DNA of 64,000 nucleotides from CAYRES01 sp964423425 (GTDB lineage: Bacteria; Actinomycetota; Thermoleophilia; RBG-16-64-13). Under the pieces are notes generated by a model. It was not told where the DNA came from. It ran no database searches and was given only the letters and a program-made list of their open reading frames with translations. Both the position numbers and the translations under genes were made by a program. Positions 17,691 through 26,623 of this stretch are shown piece by piece. Location: contig CAYRES010000005.1 of NCBI GenBank assembly GCA_964423425.1, positions 62,001 to 126,000 of the forward strand. The letters are read 5' to 3'. How positions within the stretch are numbered: position 1 is the stretch's first letter; the number at the start of each line of letters is the position of its first letter.

Positions 17691-17699
17691 CATTCAAGT

Positions 17700-20402
17700 A
17701 TGACATCAACAGAGCCAGCCGCACCAACACCCACCGGCGAGACGGATGTCCCCGTCCGCCCACCGGGGTCTCCACTGCACGGCCTCACCGAAGCCGAGGT
17801 GGTGCAACGCCGGGCCGCGGGTCTCGGCAACCACTCGCCGCTCAAGACAAGCCGCTCCTACGGGCGCATCCTCCTCGACAACGTCTTCAATTTCATCAAC
17901 AACGTCCTGTTCGCCCTGGGCATTACTCTCGTCGCACTGGGCCGCTACCTCGACGCCCTCATCTCCGTGGGAGTAGTGGTGGCAAACTCCATCGTCGGCG
18001 TGGTGCAGGAGACACGGGCGAAGCGCACGCTTGACCGCATCGCCATCCTTACCCGGCCCAAGGCCACGGTGGTGCGGGAGGGGCGAGAGCAAGAGATCGA
18101 TCCCAGCGACATCGTACAGGGCGACACCCTCTTCGCACATTCCGGCGACCAGATCGTGGTAGACGGACCCATGCTGGGCGAAGGCTTCATGGAGATGGAC
18201 GAATCGCTCCTGACCGGTGAGTCCGACCTCGTGCGCAAGGAGCCCGGCGACATGCTGTTGTCGGGCTCGTTCGTAGTGAACGGGAGCGGCCACTACCTGG
18301 CCGAAAAGGTGGGCGTGGAAAGCTTCGCCAACCGTATCACGGCCGGTGCCCAGGCCTTCCGCCGGGTACTCACCCCTCTGCAACGACGCGTCCATCTGGT
18401 GGTGCGGTCACTCCTGCTCGTCGTCGTGTACTTTGAGATCCTGGTGATCGTGAAGTCCCTGGTCGACAACATCCCCTTCGTGGAGGGGGTGCGGATGTCG
18501 ACGGTCATCGTGGGGCTCATACCCAACGGTCTCATCCTCTCCATCGCCGTGGCCTACGCGCTGGGGGCGGTGCGCATGGCCGGCAAGGGCGCCCTCATCC
18601 AGCAGGCGAATTCGGTGGAGTCGCTCAGCAATGTCGATGTGCTCTGCACCGACAAGACCGGCACGCTCACCTCCAACAACATCCGCTTCCACGACCTCGA
18701 GCCACTTGAGCTTCCCGAAGAGGAGCTCACGCAGGCTCTCGCCGACTACGCCGTGAACTCAGGCAGCAAGAATCGCACGAGCGAAGCTCTGAGCGAGGCC
18801 TTCGGCGGCCGCGAGCGGACGGTGGAAGACGAGATACTGTTCTCATCGGCCCGTAAGTGGGGCGCCGTGTCATTCGCCGGGCCTGAGCGGCAAGGCACCT
18901 TTGTGCTCGGTGCCCCCGAAACTGTCGTCCCTCTGCTGGCACCCAACGCATCCACGGGCACAAAGGCCCCTGAGTGGGCCTCCCACGGGTACCGGGTGCT
19001 CATGTTCGCCTACGCTCCGGAGCCCGCTCCCCTCCACGACGAGACCGGCGACATCGTACCTCCCTCAGACCTTCGTCCTGGTGGGGTCGTGTGTCTGAGC
19101 GACGAACTGCGCCCGCAGGTAGAGGAGACGCTCGATGGTTTCCGCGCGGCGGGAGTCGAGATCAAGGTCATCTCCGGCGATAACCCCCAGACGGTGGCCG
19201 CTCTCGCCAAACAGGCGGGCTTCGCCACCGACCTCAAGGTGCTCTCCGGAGCGGAGATCGAGTCCATGGAACCGGCCCACCTGGCCGACGCCGCCGAGGA
19301 GGCCACGGTGTTCGGTCGGGTAACGCCCGACCAGAAGGAAGCACTGGTCGAAGCATTACGCTCCCGGGGCTACTACGTGGCGATGATCGGCGACGGCGTG
19401 AACGACGTCATCTCACTCAAGAAGGCCCACGTGGGCATTGCCATGCAGGGCGGCACGCAGGCCGCCCGCGGTGTGGCCGACATGATCCTCCTGGGCGACT
19501 CCTTCGGCGCCCTCCCCTACGCCTTCAAAGAGGGCCAGCGCATCGTGAACGGCATGCTCGACATACTCCGCATCTTCATGGTACGCATACTGTTCAAGAG
19601 CCTCCTCATCGCCTCCACCGCCGGCATGATGGGCTTCCCCTTCGCCCCCCGGCAGTCGTCACTTCTCTCCTTCCTGGCGGCCGGCATCCCCGCCGTGGCG
19701 CTCGCCTATTGGGCACCCTCGGGTACCGGCGGCCAAGGCCATCTGTTCCGCAAGCTCTTCCACTTCGCCGTCCCGGCCACGCTGGTACTCAGCCTCATGG
19801 CCCTCGGCGTCTACGTGGGCTACCTCTACCCGGGCATGAACAGCTACCTGGCCGACAACCCGGCGGCCACCTCCGCCGAGGCCTTCGCCCAGGTTCTTCC
19901 CGTCGCTCAGACCGCCACCACCGCGTTCGCCATTCTCTGCAGCCTGTTGCTGCTCCCGTTCGCCGTTCCTCCCACCGAATTCTTCGCCGGCGGCGCACGC
20001 CTGCGGGGCGACTGGCGGCCCACGATTCTCGCCGGGGGTCTCACCGGCCTGTTCGCCCTCATCGCCCTCGTACCTCTCGGCCGAACCCTCTTCGACCTCT
20101 ACCCCTTGCCATTCGTCCACTATCTTCTCCTTGGCGGCTTGACCGCGCTGTGGGCCCTCATCACTCGCAGCATCTGGCGTGGGCGCCTCTTGGAACGCTT
20201 CTTCGGGCTCTGGCATGATGGTGAGGATGAGAGTGAGGTTGAGAAGGGTGCCACCGTCGAGTTGCGCCACACGACCGCGCAGGTGGCTTCCCCACGTGAC
20301 ACCGCCCTGCAGGAACCCGCAACCCCACGGCACCCGGCAACCCCACCGGCACCCGGAGCGGTGGCACCTGTGGCAAGTCCCGAGGAAGGGAGGACATCGT
20401 GA
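17700..20402 (+). CDS. CtpE-like cation-transporting P-type ATPase
   Basis: A 900-residue P-type ATPase. Motifs in order: LLTGESDLV (actuator TGES), IPNGLILSIAVAYALG (the M4 PEGL-like motif, here PNGL), VLCTDKTGTLTSNN with phosphorylated Asp318, KVISGDNPQTV, and IGDGVNDVISLKKA (hinge). About ten membrane segments. The pattern matches the mycobacterial CtpE group (Ca2+ uptake). The C-terminal 60 residues are Pro/Ala/Thr-rich. The start at 17700 follows a good -10 box; ATG 17655 has an AAGGAG nine bases upstream but would lie upstream of that promoter. It overlaps the next gene by four bases. Confidence 0.88.
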   Translation: MTSTEPAAPTPTGETDVPVRPPGSPLHGLTEAEVVQRRAAGLGNHSPLKTSRSYGRILLDNVFNFINNVLFALGITLVALGRYLDALISVGVVVANSIVGVVQETRAKRTLDRIAILTRPKATVVREGREQEIDPSDIVQGDTLFAHSGDQIVVDGPMLGEGFMEMDESLLTGESDLVRKEPGDMLLSGSFVVNGSGHYLAEKVGVESFANRITAGAQAFRRVLTPLQRRVHLVVRSLLLVVVYFEILVIVKSLVDNIPFVEGVRMSTVIVGLIPNGLILSIAVAYALGAVRMAGKGALIQQANSVESLSNVDVLCTDKTGTLTSNNIRFHDLEPLELPEEELTQALADYAVNSGSKNRTSEALSEAFGGRERTVEDEILFSSARKWGAVSFAGPERQGTFVLGAPETVVPLLAPNASTGTKAPEWASHGYRVLMFAYAPEPAPLHDETGDIVPPSDLRPGGVVCLSDELRPQVEETLDGFRAAGVEIKVISGDNPQTVAALAKQAGFATDLKVLSGAEIESMEPAHLADAAEEATVFGRVTPDQKEALVEALRSRGYYVAMIGDGVNDVISLKKAHVGIAMQGGTQAARGVADMILLGDSFGALPYAFKEGQRIVNGMLDILRIFMVRILFKSLLIASTAGMMGFPFAPRQSSLLSFLAAGIPAVALAYWAPSGTGGQGHLFRKLFHFAVPATLVLSLMALGVYVGYLYPGMNSYLADNPAATSAEAFAQVLPVAQTATTAFAILCSLLLLPFAVPPTEFFAGGARLRGDWRPTILAGGLTGLFALIALVPLGRTLFDLYPLPFVHYLLLGGLTALWALITRSIWRGRLLERFFGLWHDGEDESEVEKGATVELRHTTAQVASPRDTALQEPATPRHPATPPAPGAVAPVASPEEGRTS

Positions 20403-21316
20403 CGCCTCCCAGAAGCAGCTCGACTCCACTCACCGAAGACGATTACTTGGCCTTCCCGCGCGTGCCGGCCGATCATCGGTTCACGTACGGCCCCGACCCG
20501 CAACAGTTCGCCGACCTTTACCTGCCCCGCCGCCACGCGCCGGTCACGGAGGAGCGGGTGCCTCTCTCGGTAGAGCAGGCGCCGGTCACGGAAGGGCAGT
20601 CTCTTGCCGGAGGGCGGACGCCGGTCATGGTGATGATCCACGGCGGCTGCTGGGAGGCCGAGTACGGCCTGGAGCCCATGGGTGCCCTCTGCTCTGCCTT
20701 CCGGGATGAGGGGTTCGCCGTTCTCAGTCTGGAGTATCGCCGCTTGGGGAGCGGGGGAGAATGGCCCGCCATCTTCCAGGATACAGCCGCCGGTGCCGAC
20801 CTCCTCCACGACATAGCCGCCGATCACTCGCTCGATCTCGAGCGCGTGATCGCCACAGGGCACTCCGCCGGAGGCCACTTGGCCCTGTGGCTCGCCGCCC
20901 GGCACCGCCTGCCTGCCGACGCCGTCCTCTCTTCCGCCGGAGCCCTGATGATCCACGGAGTCCTCGCCCTCGCGCCCATACCCGACCTCGCCGAGGGCGT
21001 GCGACTCAATGTGTGCGAGAGCGGTTGCCGCGACATCGTGGGAGGACTCCCTGATGAAGTACCGGAGCGCTATCGTCTCGCCTCTCCCAGAGAACTACTG
21101 CCGCTGGGTGTCTCACAACGCCATATCGTGGGGCAGCTCGATGAGGTGGTGAGCGCAGGGTACGTGAGCAGGTTCGTGGCGACGGCGGCACAGATGGGCG
21201 ACGACGCCCGCCTGCTCATACTCCCAGGGGCGGCTCACTTCGATATCGTGGCCCCGCACTCGTTCGCCTGGCCCACCGTTCGCGACGCCGCCCTGGGGAT
21301 GCTGCCGGAAACCTAG
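20399..21316 (+). CDS. alpha/beta hydrolase, kynurenine formamidase-like
   Basis: A 305-residue serine hydrolase with a GTG start that overlaps the ATPase stop (GTGA), implying translational coupling. The oxyanion motif HGGCWEAEYG (residues 81-90), VLSLEYRRLG, nucleophile elbow ATGHSAGGH (about 151-159) and a late PGAAHFDIV with the catalytic His match the BD-FAE/kynurenine formamidase group. Residues 46-75 contain a short internal duplication (APVTE twice, encoded by near-identical DNA) not expected in the family. The coupling to a Ca2+-type ATPase has no obvious metabolic logic. Confidence 0.82.
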   Translation: MTPPRSSSTPLTEDDYLAFPRVPADHRFTYGPDPQQFADLYLPRRHAPVTEERVPLSVEQAPVTEGQSLAGGRTPVMVMIHGGCWEAEYGLEPMGALCSAFRDEGFAVLSLEYRRLGSGGEWPAIFQDTAAGADLLHDIAADHSLDLERVIATGHSAGGHLALWLAARHRLPADAVLSSAGALMIHGVLALAPIPDLAEGVRLNVCESGCRDIVGGLPDEVPERYRLASPRELLPLGVSQRHIVGQLDEVVSAGYVSRFVATAAQMGDDARLLILPGAAHFDIVAPHSFAWPTVRDAALGMLPET

Positions 21317-21365
21317 CCTGTGCTCCGGTGGGAGCGGGTGACGCCCGCCCCCGTGGACGGGGATA

Positions 21366-22415
21366 TCAGCGCCGATCTGTCTTGGCCGGCGGGCGTCCTT
21401 CCTTGCGGCGGGCCACAAGGTCCAAGCCCACCACGAGCAGAAGCCCGGCGAGTGCAAGGAGCACCGCCCACACTATCTCCGCATTGAAGACTCCATCCAC
21501 GAGAAGCGGAGGCAGCACGTTCACCTCTTCTGCAGGGAGCGGCACCCCCGAAGCGCCGGGTGTCAAAGCAGGCACCTCCTTCCAGGGCCAGATCTTCCGC
21601 AGGCTGCCGATGAGAAGGCCGATGAGCACGGCGACCGTGGGGTCGCGAAAACGACGAAAGAGCCAGCCGAGCAATTGGGCGAAGCTCACGATGCCCACCA
21701 GTCCCCCGAGGACGAGCACCGCGAGTACCGCCACGTTCCGCTCGTTGACGGCGGCCAGCACGTATTCGTACTTGCCGAGCAGCACCAAGATGAACGCCCC
21801 GGAGATTCCGGGAAGGATCATGGCGCACACGGCGACCACTCCGCTCAAGAAGATGAACCACAAGGCTTCGGGCGTCTGAGCAGGCACGGCTCCCACCAAG
21901 AAGAAGGCGCCCACGGCGCCTGCTGCACAGGCAGCAGCCAGCCGAAAGTCCCATCGCGAGACCCTCCGGGCCACGACCACCACCGAGGCGAGCACCAGCC
22001 CGAAGAAGAAGCTCCACACGAGCACCGGCCGGTTCTCCAGCAGCCACGAGAGCACGCGGGCCAGGGTGAACACGGCGAACAGGATGCCCGCAAGCACTGC
22101 GGCCAAAAAGGGCACGTCGGCAACGGAGAACGCCTCCCGCAGGTGGCCCCGCACCAGCGGCCGCCAGAAGGCCGGACGCACCACCATGCGGATGTTGGCT
22201 ATGAGCTCCTCGTAGATGCCGAGGATGAAGGCCATGGTCCCCCCGGACACTCCCGGCACCACATCGGCCGAACCCATGGCACATCCCCGCGCCACGAGTG
22301 CCACATAACCCGAGAACGACCGCGGGGGCACCGAGCCAACGGCTCCGCGCTCCTCCGGCTCGGCGGGATCCGGGCCCCCCGAAGACCCCGGCATACTCTC
22401 TTCGCTGTCACTCAT
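21366..22415 (-). CDS. popT: DUF368 polyprenyl-phosphate transporter
   Basis: A 349-residue membrane protein from the ATG at 22415, with eight or more hydrophobic segments. The DUF368 signature is clear in both halves: GCAMGSADVVPGVSGGTMAFILGIYEE and CAMILPGISGAFILVLLGKYEY (quoted here as separate key motifs VPGVSGGT and LPGISGAF). DUF368/PopT proteins were shown in 2022 to recycle undecaprenyl phosphate across the membrane, as an alternative to DedA/UptA. This fits a cell with heavy wall and S-layer polymer synthesis. It is convergent with the hydrolase gene. Confidence 0.88.
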   Translation of the reverse strand: MSDSEESMPGSSGGPDPAEPEERGAVGSVPPRSFSGYVALVARGCAMGSADVVPGVSGGTMAFILGIYEELIANIRMVVRPAFWRPLVRGHLREAFSVADVPFLAAVLAGILFAVFTLARVLSWLLENRPVLVWSFFFGLVLASVVVVARRVSRWDFRLAAACAAGAVGAFFLVGAVPAQTPEALWFIFLSGVVAVCAMILPGISGAFILVLLGKYEYVLAAVNERNVAVLAVLVLGGLVGIVSFAQLLGWLFRRFRDPTVAVLIGLLIGSLRKIWPWKEVPALTPGASGVPLPAEEVNVLPPLLVDGVFNAEIVWAVLLALAGLLLVVGLDLVARRKEGRPPAKTDRR

Positions 22416-22527
22416 CGCATTCAACCCCACCATTCTAGCCGGAAGCCTTCGCTGCGGTTGCAGGCTTCAAGAGTTTCTGCGCGAGAAGAGTGTAGGGATC
22501 TCACGCTCGGGGAATGCTAAGACGGCT

Positions 22528-24666
22528 ATGGCAAACAGGCTTGCTCACGAAATCAGTCCCTACCTCCTCCAGCACGCGCACAATCCGGTGGATTGGTATC
22601 CCTGGGGAGAAGAGGCCTTCCGCACGGCCCGGGAAGAGAACAAGCCCATCTTCCTCAGCGTGGGCTACGCCGCCTGCCATTGGTGCCACGTCATGGCACA
22701 CGAGTCCTTCGAGGATGAAGACACAGCCGCGCTCCTGAATGAACACTACGTATGCGTGAAGGTCGACCGCGAGGAACGTCCCGACGTCGACTCCGTCTAC
22801 ATGCAGGCCGTCGTAGCCATGACCCAGCACGGTGGTTGGCCCATGAGCGTATGGATGACGCCCGCGGGCGAACCCTTCTACGCCGGCACCTATTTCCCGC
22901 CCACCCCGCGCTACGGCATGCCCTCCTTCCGGCACGTACTCACCCGGCTGGCGACAGCCTGGCGCGAGCAGCCCGAAGTACTCCGCCGCTCCACCGATGA
23001 GTTGGTGGAGTACCTCCGCCGGGAGGAGCAACCACCCGCTCCGGGTGGTCTCCCTGACGCGTCCACGGCGGCTCAGGCGCTCGCCGCACTCGACCATCAG
23101 TTCGATTGGGAACACGGCGGCTGGGGCCACGCGCCCAAGTTCCCGCAGGCAATGGTCATCGATGCGCTTCTCGCCCACCACGTGCGTACCGGAGCCACCG
23201 CCGCGCTCGCCCTGGCCGAGCGAACGCTCACGATGATGGCTGAAGGCGGCATCTACGATCACCTCGGGGGCGGCTTCCACCGCTACTCCGTCGACGAACT
23301 CTGGCTGATACCCCATTTCGAAAAGATGCTCTACGACAACGCCCAGCTGGCCCGGACGTACGTGCACGCCTGGCAGGTCACGGGGAAGGACGCCTACCGC
23401 CGAGTAGCCGAGGAAACCCTCGACTACCTGCTCACCCGCATGCGCGACCCAGCGGGAGGCTTCTTCAGCTCAGAGGACGCCGATACCGAAGGCATGGAAG
23501 GTAGATACTACGTATGGACGCAGGCTGAGGTGGAGGAGGTATTGCGCAACCACCTGGGTGATGAGGTCCCCCCCGAGGTACGCGACCCGGAACTCTTCTT
23601 CGCTGTATACGGCGTCACCGACGCCGGCAACTTCGAGAGTACCAATGTACTTCATGTCGCCCGTCAGCCGGCTGAGGTGGCTCTGGAGGCGGGCATCCCG
23701 GAGGCGGCGCTCGCCGCCGGGCTCGCGGCCGCCCGCCGCGCCCTCCGAGCCGCGCGCGAGCGCCGGGTACCCCCCGGCGTGGACTACAAGGTGCTCGCCT
23801 CCTGGAACGGGTTGGCACTCGCCGCCTTCGCGGAGGCCGCCACGGCATTCGGACGCGACGACTACCTTCAAGCCGCCAGGATGAATGGGGGCTTCCTGCT
23901 CACGAGCATGCTCAACCCCGAGGGCCGGCTCCTCCGCTCCTTCGCCAAAGGACAGGCGCAGCTACCCGGCTTCCTGGAGGATTACGCCTGCGTGGCGGAA
24001 GGCCTACTTGCACTCTACGAAGCCGATTTCGATGAGCGCTGGTTTCTCGGCGCCCGTTCCCTGGCCAATGCCATCATCACCCACTTCCGCGCCCCCCAGG
24101 GAGGCTTCTTCGACACGGCCGACGACCACGAAGAGCTGCTCGTTCGACCGCGGGACCTCCAGGACAACGCCGTACCCTCCGGCAACGCAATGGCGGCGAC
24201 CGTCCTGTTCAGGCTCGCTCGCCTCACGGGAGACGACCACTACACTGAGGCAGCTGAGGCAGCCCTCTCCGCGGTGACCGACCTGTTGCCCCTCCACCCC
24301 ACCGCCTTCGGCCGCTGGTTGGCCGGCCTGGAATTCACTCTGGCCGAACCGGTGGAGGTTGCGGTCGCCGGGCCGAAAGGATGCAGAACGACCGGTGAAC
24401 TCCTCAAGGCCGCCACACGAGGTTTTCGCCCCGGCCGGGTAGTGGCCTATAGAGACACGACGGTCGGCCAACCCTCCACCGGCGCGGCCGACACGGTAGT
24501 CACGGAGGTCGACGGCGGCAAAGACGAGGGCGCGAGGGCCATCCCGCTTCTCGAAGGAAGACATCCCCCGGAAGGGGGAGCGGCTGCCTGGGTATGCCGC
24601 TCCTCCTCCTGCCGCGCCCCGGTCACAAGCGCAGAGGAGCTTTCGGCCGAGATGCCGGGCGGGTGA
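22528..24666 (+). CDS. DUF255 thioredoxin-domain protein (YyaL/SPATA20 family)
   Basis: A 712-residue protein of normal family length. The N-terminal thioredoxin-like domain begins MANRLAHEISPYLLQHAHNP and VDWYPWGEEAF, with the redox motif AACHWCHVM (Cys50 and Cys53), VKVDREERPDVD and QHGGWPMSVW. The C-terminal half is an (alpha/alpha)6 barrel-like region with FEKMLYDNAQL, EDADTEGMEGRYYVW and NAVPSGNA, typical of the family. Function is not established for bacterial members; some are annotated as N-acylglucosamine 2-epimerase-like. It is a single gene divergent from popT. Confidence 0.9.
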   Translation: MANRLAHEISPYLLQHAHNPVDWYPWGEEAFRTAREENKPIFLSVGYAACHWCHVMAHESFEDEDTAALLNEHYVCVKVDREERPDVDSVYMQAVVAMTQHGGWPMSVWMTPAGEPFYAGTYFPPTPRYGMPSFRHVLTRLATAWREQPEVLRRSTDELVEYLRREEQPPAPGGLPDASTAAQALAALDHQFDWEHGGWGHAPKFPQAMVIDALLAHHVRTGATAALALAERTLTMMAEGGIYDHLGGGFHRYSVDELWLIPHFEKMLYDNAQLARTYVHAWQVTGKDAYRRVAEETLDYLLTRMRDPAGGFFSSEDADTEGMEGRYYVWTQAEVEEVLRNHLGDEVPPEVRDPELFFAVYGVTDAGNFESTNVLHVARQPAEVALEAGIPEAALAAGLAAARRALRAARERRVPPGVDYKVLASWNGLALAAFAEAATAFGRDDYLQAARMNGGFLLTSMLNPEGRLLRSFAKGQAQLPGFLEDYACVAEGLLALYEADFDERWFLGARSLANAIITHFRAPQGGFFDTADDHEELLVRPRDLQDNAVPSGNAMAATVLFRLARLTGDDHYTEAAEAALSAVTDLLPLHPTAFGRWLAGLEFTLAEPVEVAVAGPKGCRTTGELLKAATRGFRPGRVVAYRDTTVGQPSTGAADTVVTEVDGGKDEGARAIPLLEGRHPPEGGAAAWVCRSSSCRAPVTSAEELSAEMPGG

Positions 24667-24803
24667 AACACCGGAGCCCCGAGGACGTTGGCGCCATGGA
24701 AGCTTGAGCGGCGGGGTTTCGTGCCGCGGGGAGGAGCTCCGGGCCGAGCCAAGGGGAGCTCACCCGCTCGATCAAGAGATGAATCCGACCGCAGGAGGGA
24801 ACA

Positions 24804-25718
24804 ATGAGCACACGTCGGAGTATCACGTTCCTCAGCAAGGGTCTGCGCTGTGCAGGCTGGTACTACGTTCCCGACGGAGTCCAGGGGGGAGAGAAGGCCC
24901 CCGCAGTCATCCTCGGCCACGGGTTTGGGGGCATCAAGGAGATGATCCTCGACAGCTACGCGGGAGCTTTTGCAGACGCCGGGTTTGTCACCCTGGCCTT
25001 TGACTACCGATTCACCGGCGAGAGTGAGGGAGAACCACGCGATCAGCAACTCCCTTGGGACAACCAGGAGGACTACCGCAACGCAATAAGCTGGATCGGC
25101 ACTCAACCTGAAGTAGACCCTGAGCGAATAGCCATATGGGGCACCTCCTACTCGGGCACCCACGTGATTCAAGTGGCTGCCTTCGATCAACGGGTCAAGG
25201 CCGTCATCTGCCAAGCCAACGGCACCCTGGGCTCGCTCGACGCCTTCACCGCCCTCATGGGCCGCGAGGTGATGGAGGGCTACAAAGCAATGTTGCTGGC
25301 CGATCGCATTCGTCGTTACGAGACCGGCGAAGAGGCCACCTACATCCCCTTCGTGTCCCCGCCCGGACAACCCTGCGCCGTCCAGATGGAGGGAGCATAC
25401 GAGTTCTTCACGGGTCTGCAGTCCACCGTCTGCCCCGGCTGGACCAACCGTACCACCATGGAGACCCTCGAGAAGATGATGGAAGGAGACCTCTCGTTGG
25501 CCCGCACCCTCGTCTCGCCGACTCCCATCCTCGTCGTGCTGTGCGAAAAGGATGAAATGGTACCAGTCGACCTCGCCCACAGATTCATTGCCACCATGGG
25601 AGAGCCCAAGGAGATATTCTCCATCCCCTGCACCCACTTGGAGATCTACCACGCCGAGCCCTTCCTCTCGCAGGCGCTCGAGGCCGAAACAGCCTTCTTG
25701 AAGAGATACCTCGTCTGA
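24804..25718 (+). CDS. alpha/beta hydrolase (X-Pro dipeptidyl-peptidase/DLH-like)
   Basis: A 304-residue hydrolase with AGGAGG before the ATG. VILGHGFGGIKE (oxyanion), LAFDYRFTGESEGEPR, the nucleophile elbow IWGTSYSGTH (Ser115), VVLCEKDEMVP with the acid Asp, and PCTHLEIYH with the catalytic His are visible. The pattern is that of the peptidase S15-like and dienelactone hydrolase-like group, often annotated as acetylxylan esterase-like. It is followed by the G/C homopolymer region and probably ends its transcription there. Substrate unknown. Confidence 0.85.
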   Translation: MSTRRSITFLSKGLRCAGWYYVPDGVQGGEKAPAVILGHGFGGIKEMILDSYAGAFADAGFVTLAFDYRFTGESEGEPRDQQLPWDNQEDYRNAISWIGTQPEVDPERIAIWGTSYSGTHVIQVAAFDQRVKAVICQANGTLGSLDAFTALMGREVMEGYKAMLLADRIRRYETGEEATYIPFVSPPGQPCAVQMEGAYEFFTGLQSTVCPGWTNRTTMETLEKMMEGDLSLARTLVSPTPILVVLCEKDEMVPVDLAHRFIATMGEPKEIFSIPCTHLEIYHAEPFLSQALEAETAFLKRYLV

Positions 25719-26091
25719 TCACGAGCCGCGTTCAGGCACGGGGCGCAATCGGCTCTCGCGGGGAGGGAAGACGGGGGCGGAGCAAGAGATGGTCCTGCCG
25801 GCCGTGTCTGTGTGGGGCGGCGGGGGGGGGGGGGCGCCCCCCCCCCCCCCCCAACCCCAAAACCCCCAACACCCAATGCGCCCGGCCCCCCCCCCACGTT
25901 TGGTGGATCCCTCCCGGCCGTTTTTTTTGGGGGGGGGGGGGGGGGGGGCGCCCCCCCCCGCCGCCCCATCCCTCAACACCATGAGCACAGAAGGCGCCGT
26001 CCCGCCCTCCTCGTTTGGATGAAGCCCCACGGGGGAAGGCAGAGAGAACGCATGAACCCATCTGCGTCCCGACCCATCTGCGGAGGTCACC
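25719..26091. other. 373-bp gene-free interval with long G/C palindromes (25814-25967)
   Basis: An exact 12-bp inverted repeat, GGGGCGGCGGGG at 25814-25825 and CCCCGCCGCCCC at 25956-25967, encloses two inner G-run/C-run palindromes, T8 at 25921-25928 and about 20 consecutive G. The centre (about 25853-25920) has AC-rich, less extreme sequence. It is likely a strong transcription-ending hairpin whose true sequence was lost in assembly. Confidence 0.65.
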
Positions 26092-26496
26092 ATGGTCGAG
26101 AAGCTCATTCGCGGCGAAGACGAGTGGCGGCGCCTGCTGCCAGCCGACAGATACCACGTGCTCAGGGAGAAGGGCACCGAACCGGCCTTCTACAACGAGT
26201 ACGACGAGCATTGGGAGCCGGGGACATACCATTGCTTCGCCTGCGAGCTACCGCTCTTCAGCTCCAAAGCCAAGTTCCACTCAGGATCGGGGTGGCCGAG
26301 CTTCCTCCAACCGCTCAGTCCGGAGGTGGTCGAGACACACGAGGATCGCTCCTTCGGCATGGTTCGCACCGAGGTCACCTGTGCGCGCTGCGGCAGCCAT
26401 CTGGGCCACGTATTCGAGGACGGGCCTCCTCCCACCGGCCTACGCTACTGCATGAACTCGGCCTCACTCGCGTTCGTCGCCTCGATGTCGGACTGA
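26092..26496 (+). CDS. msrB: peptide-methionine (R)-S-oxide reductase
   Basis: A 134-residue MsrB, of normal length. Zinc is held by CFAC (Cys48, Cys51) and CARC (Cys97, Cys100); the catalytic Cys120 is in RYCMNSASL. FHSGSGWPSF, GMVRTEV and GHVFEDGPPPTGLRYC are textbook. It repairs R-methionine sulfoxide in proteins in the cytosol using thioredoxin. No resolving Cys is present near residue 60, as in many Zn-type members. MsrA is not in the window. It shows that an otherwise low-oxygen cell meets oxidants. Confidence 0.95.
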   Translation: MVEKLIRGEDEWRRLLPADRYHVLREKGTEPAFYNEYDEHWEPGTYHCFACELPLFSSKAKFHSGSGWPSFLQPLSPEVVETHEDRSFGMVRTEVTCARCGSHLGHVFEDGPPPTGLRYCMNSASLAFVASMSD

Positions 26497-26623
26497 GTCC
26501 CTCGGGCGAGTCCGGCAGGCGCGGACGGGCTGAAGGCTCGGCCGGCGTGCATGATCTTCTTGTGCGCCTCACCGCTTCATACTACTCTGGCCATATTGAG
26601 CCTGCCTGCCGCGGAGGTGAGTC

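Noticed and set aside
17049..17699. N-terminal extension of the P-type ATPase frame
   Set aside because: This part is antisense to the methyltransferase gene, and P-type ATPase homology begins after 17700. ATG 17655 with AAGGAG is a weaker alternative because it lies upstream of the likely promoter.
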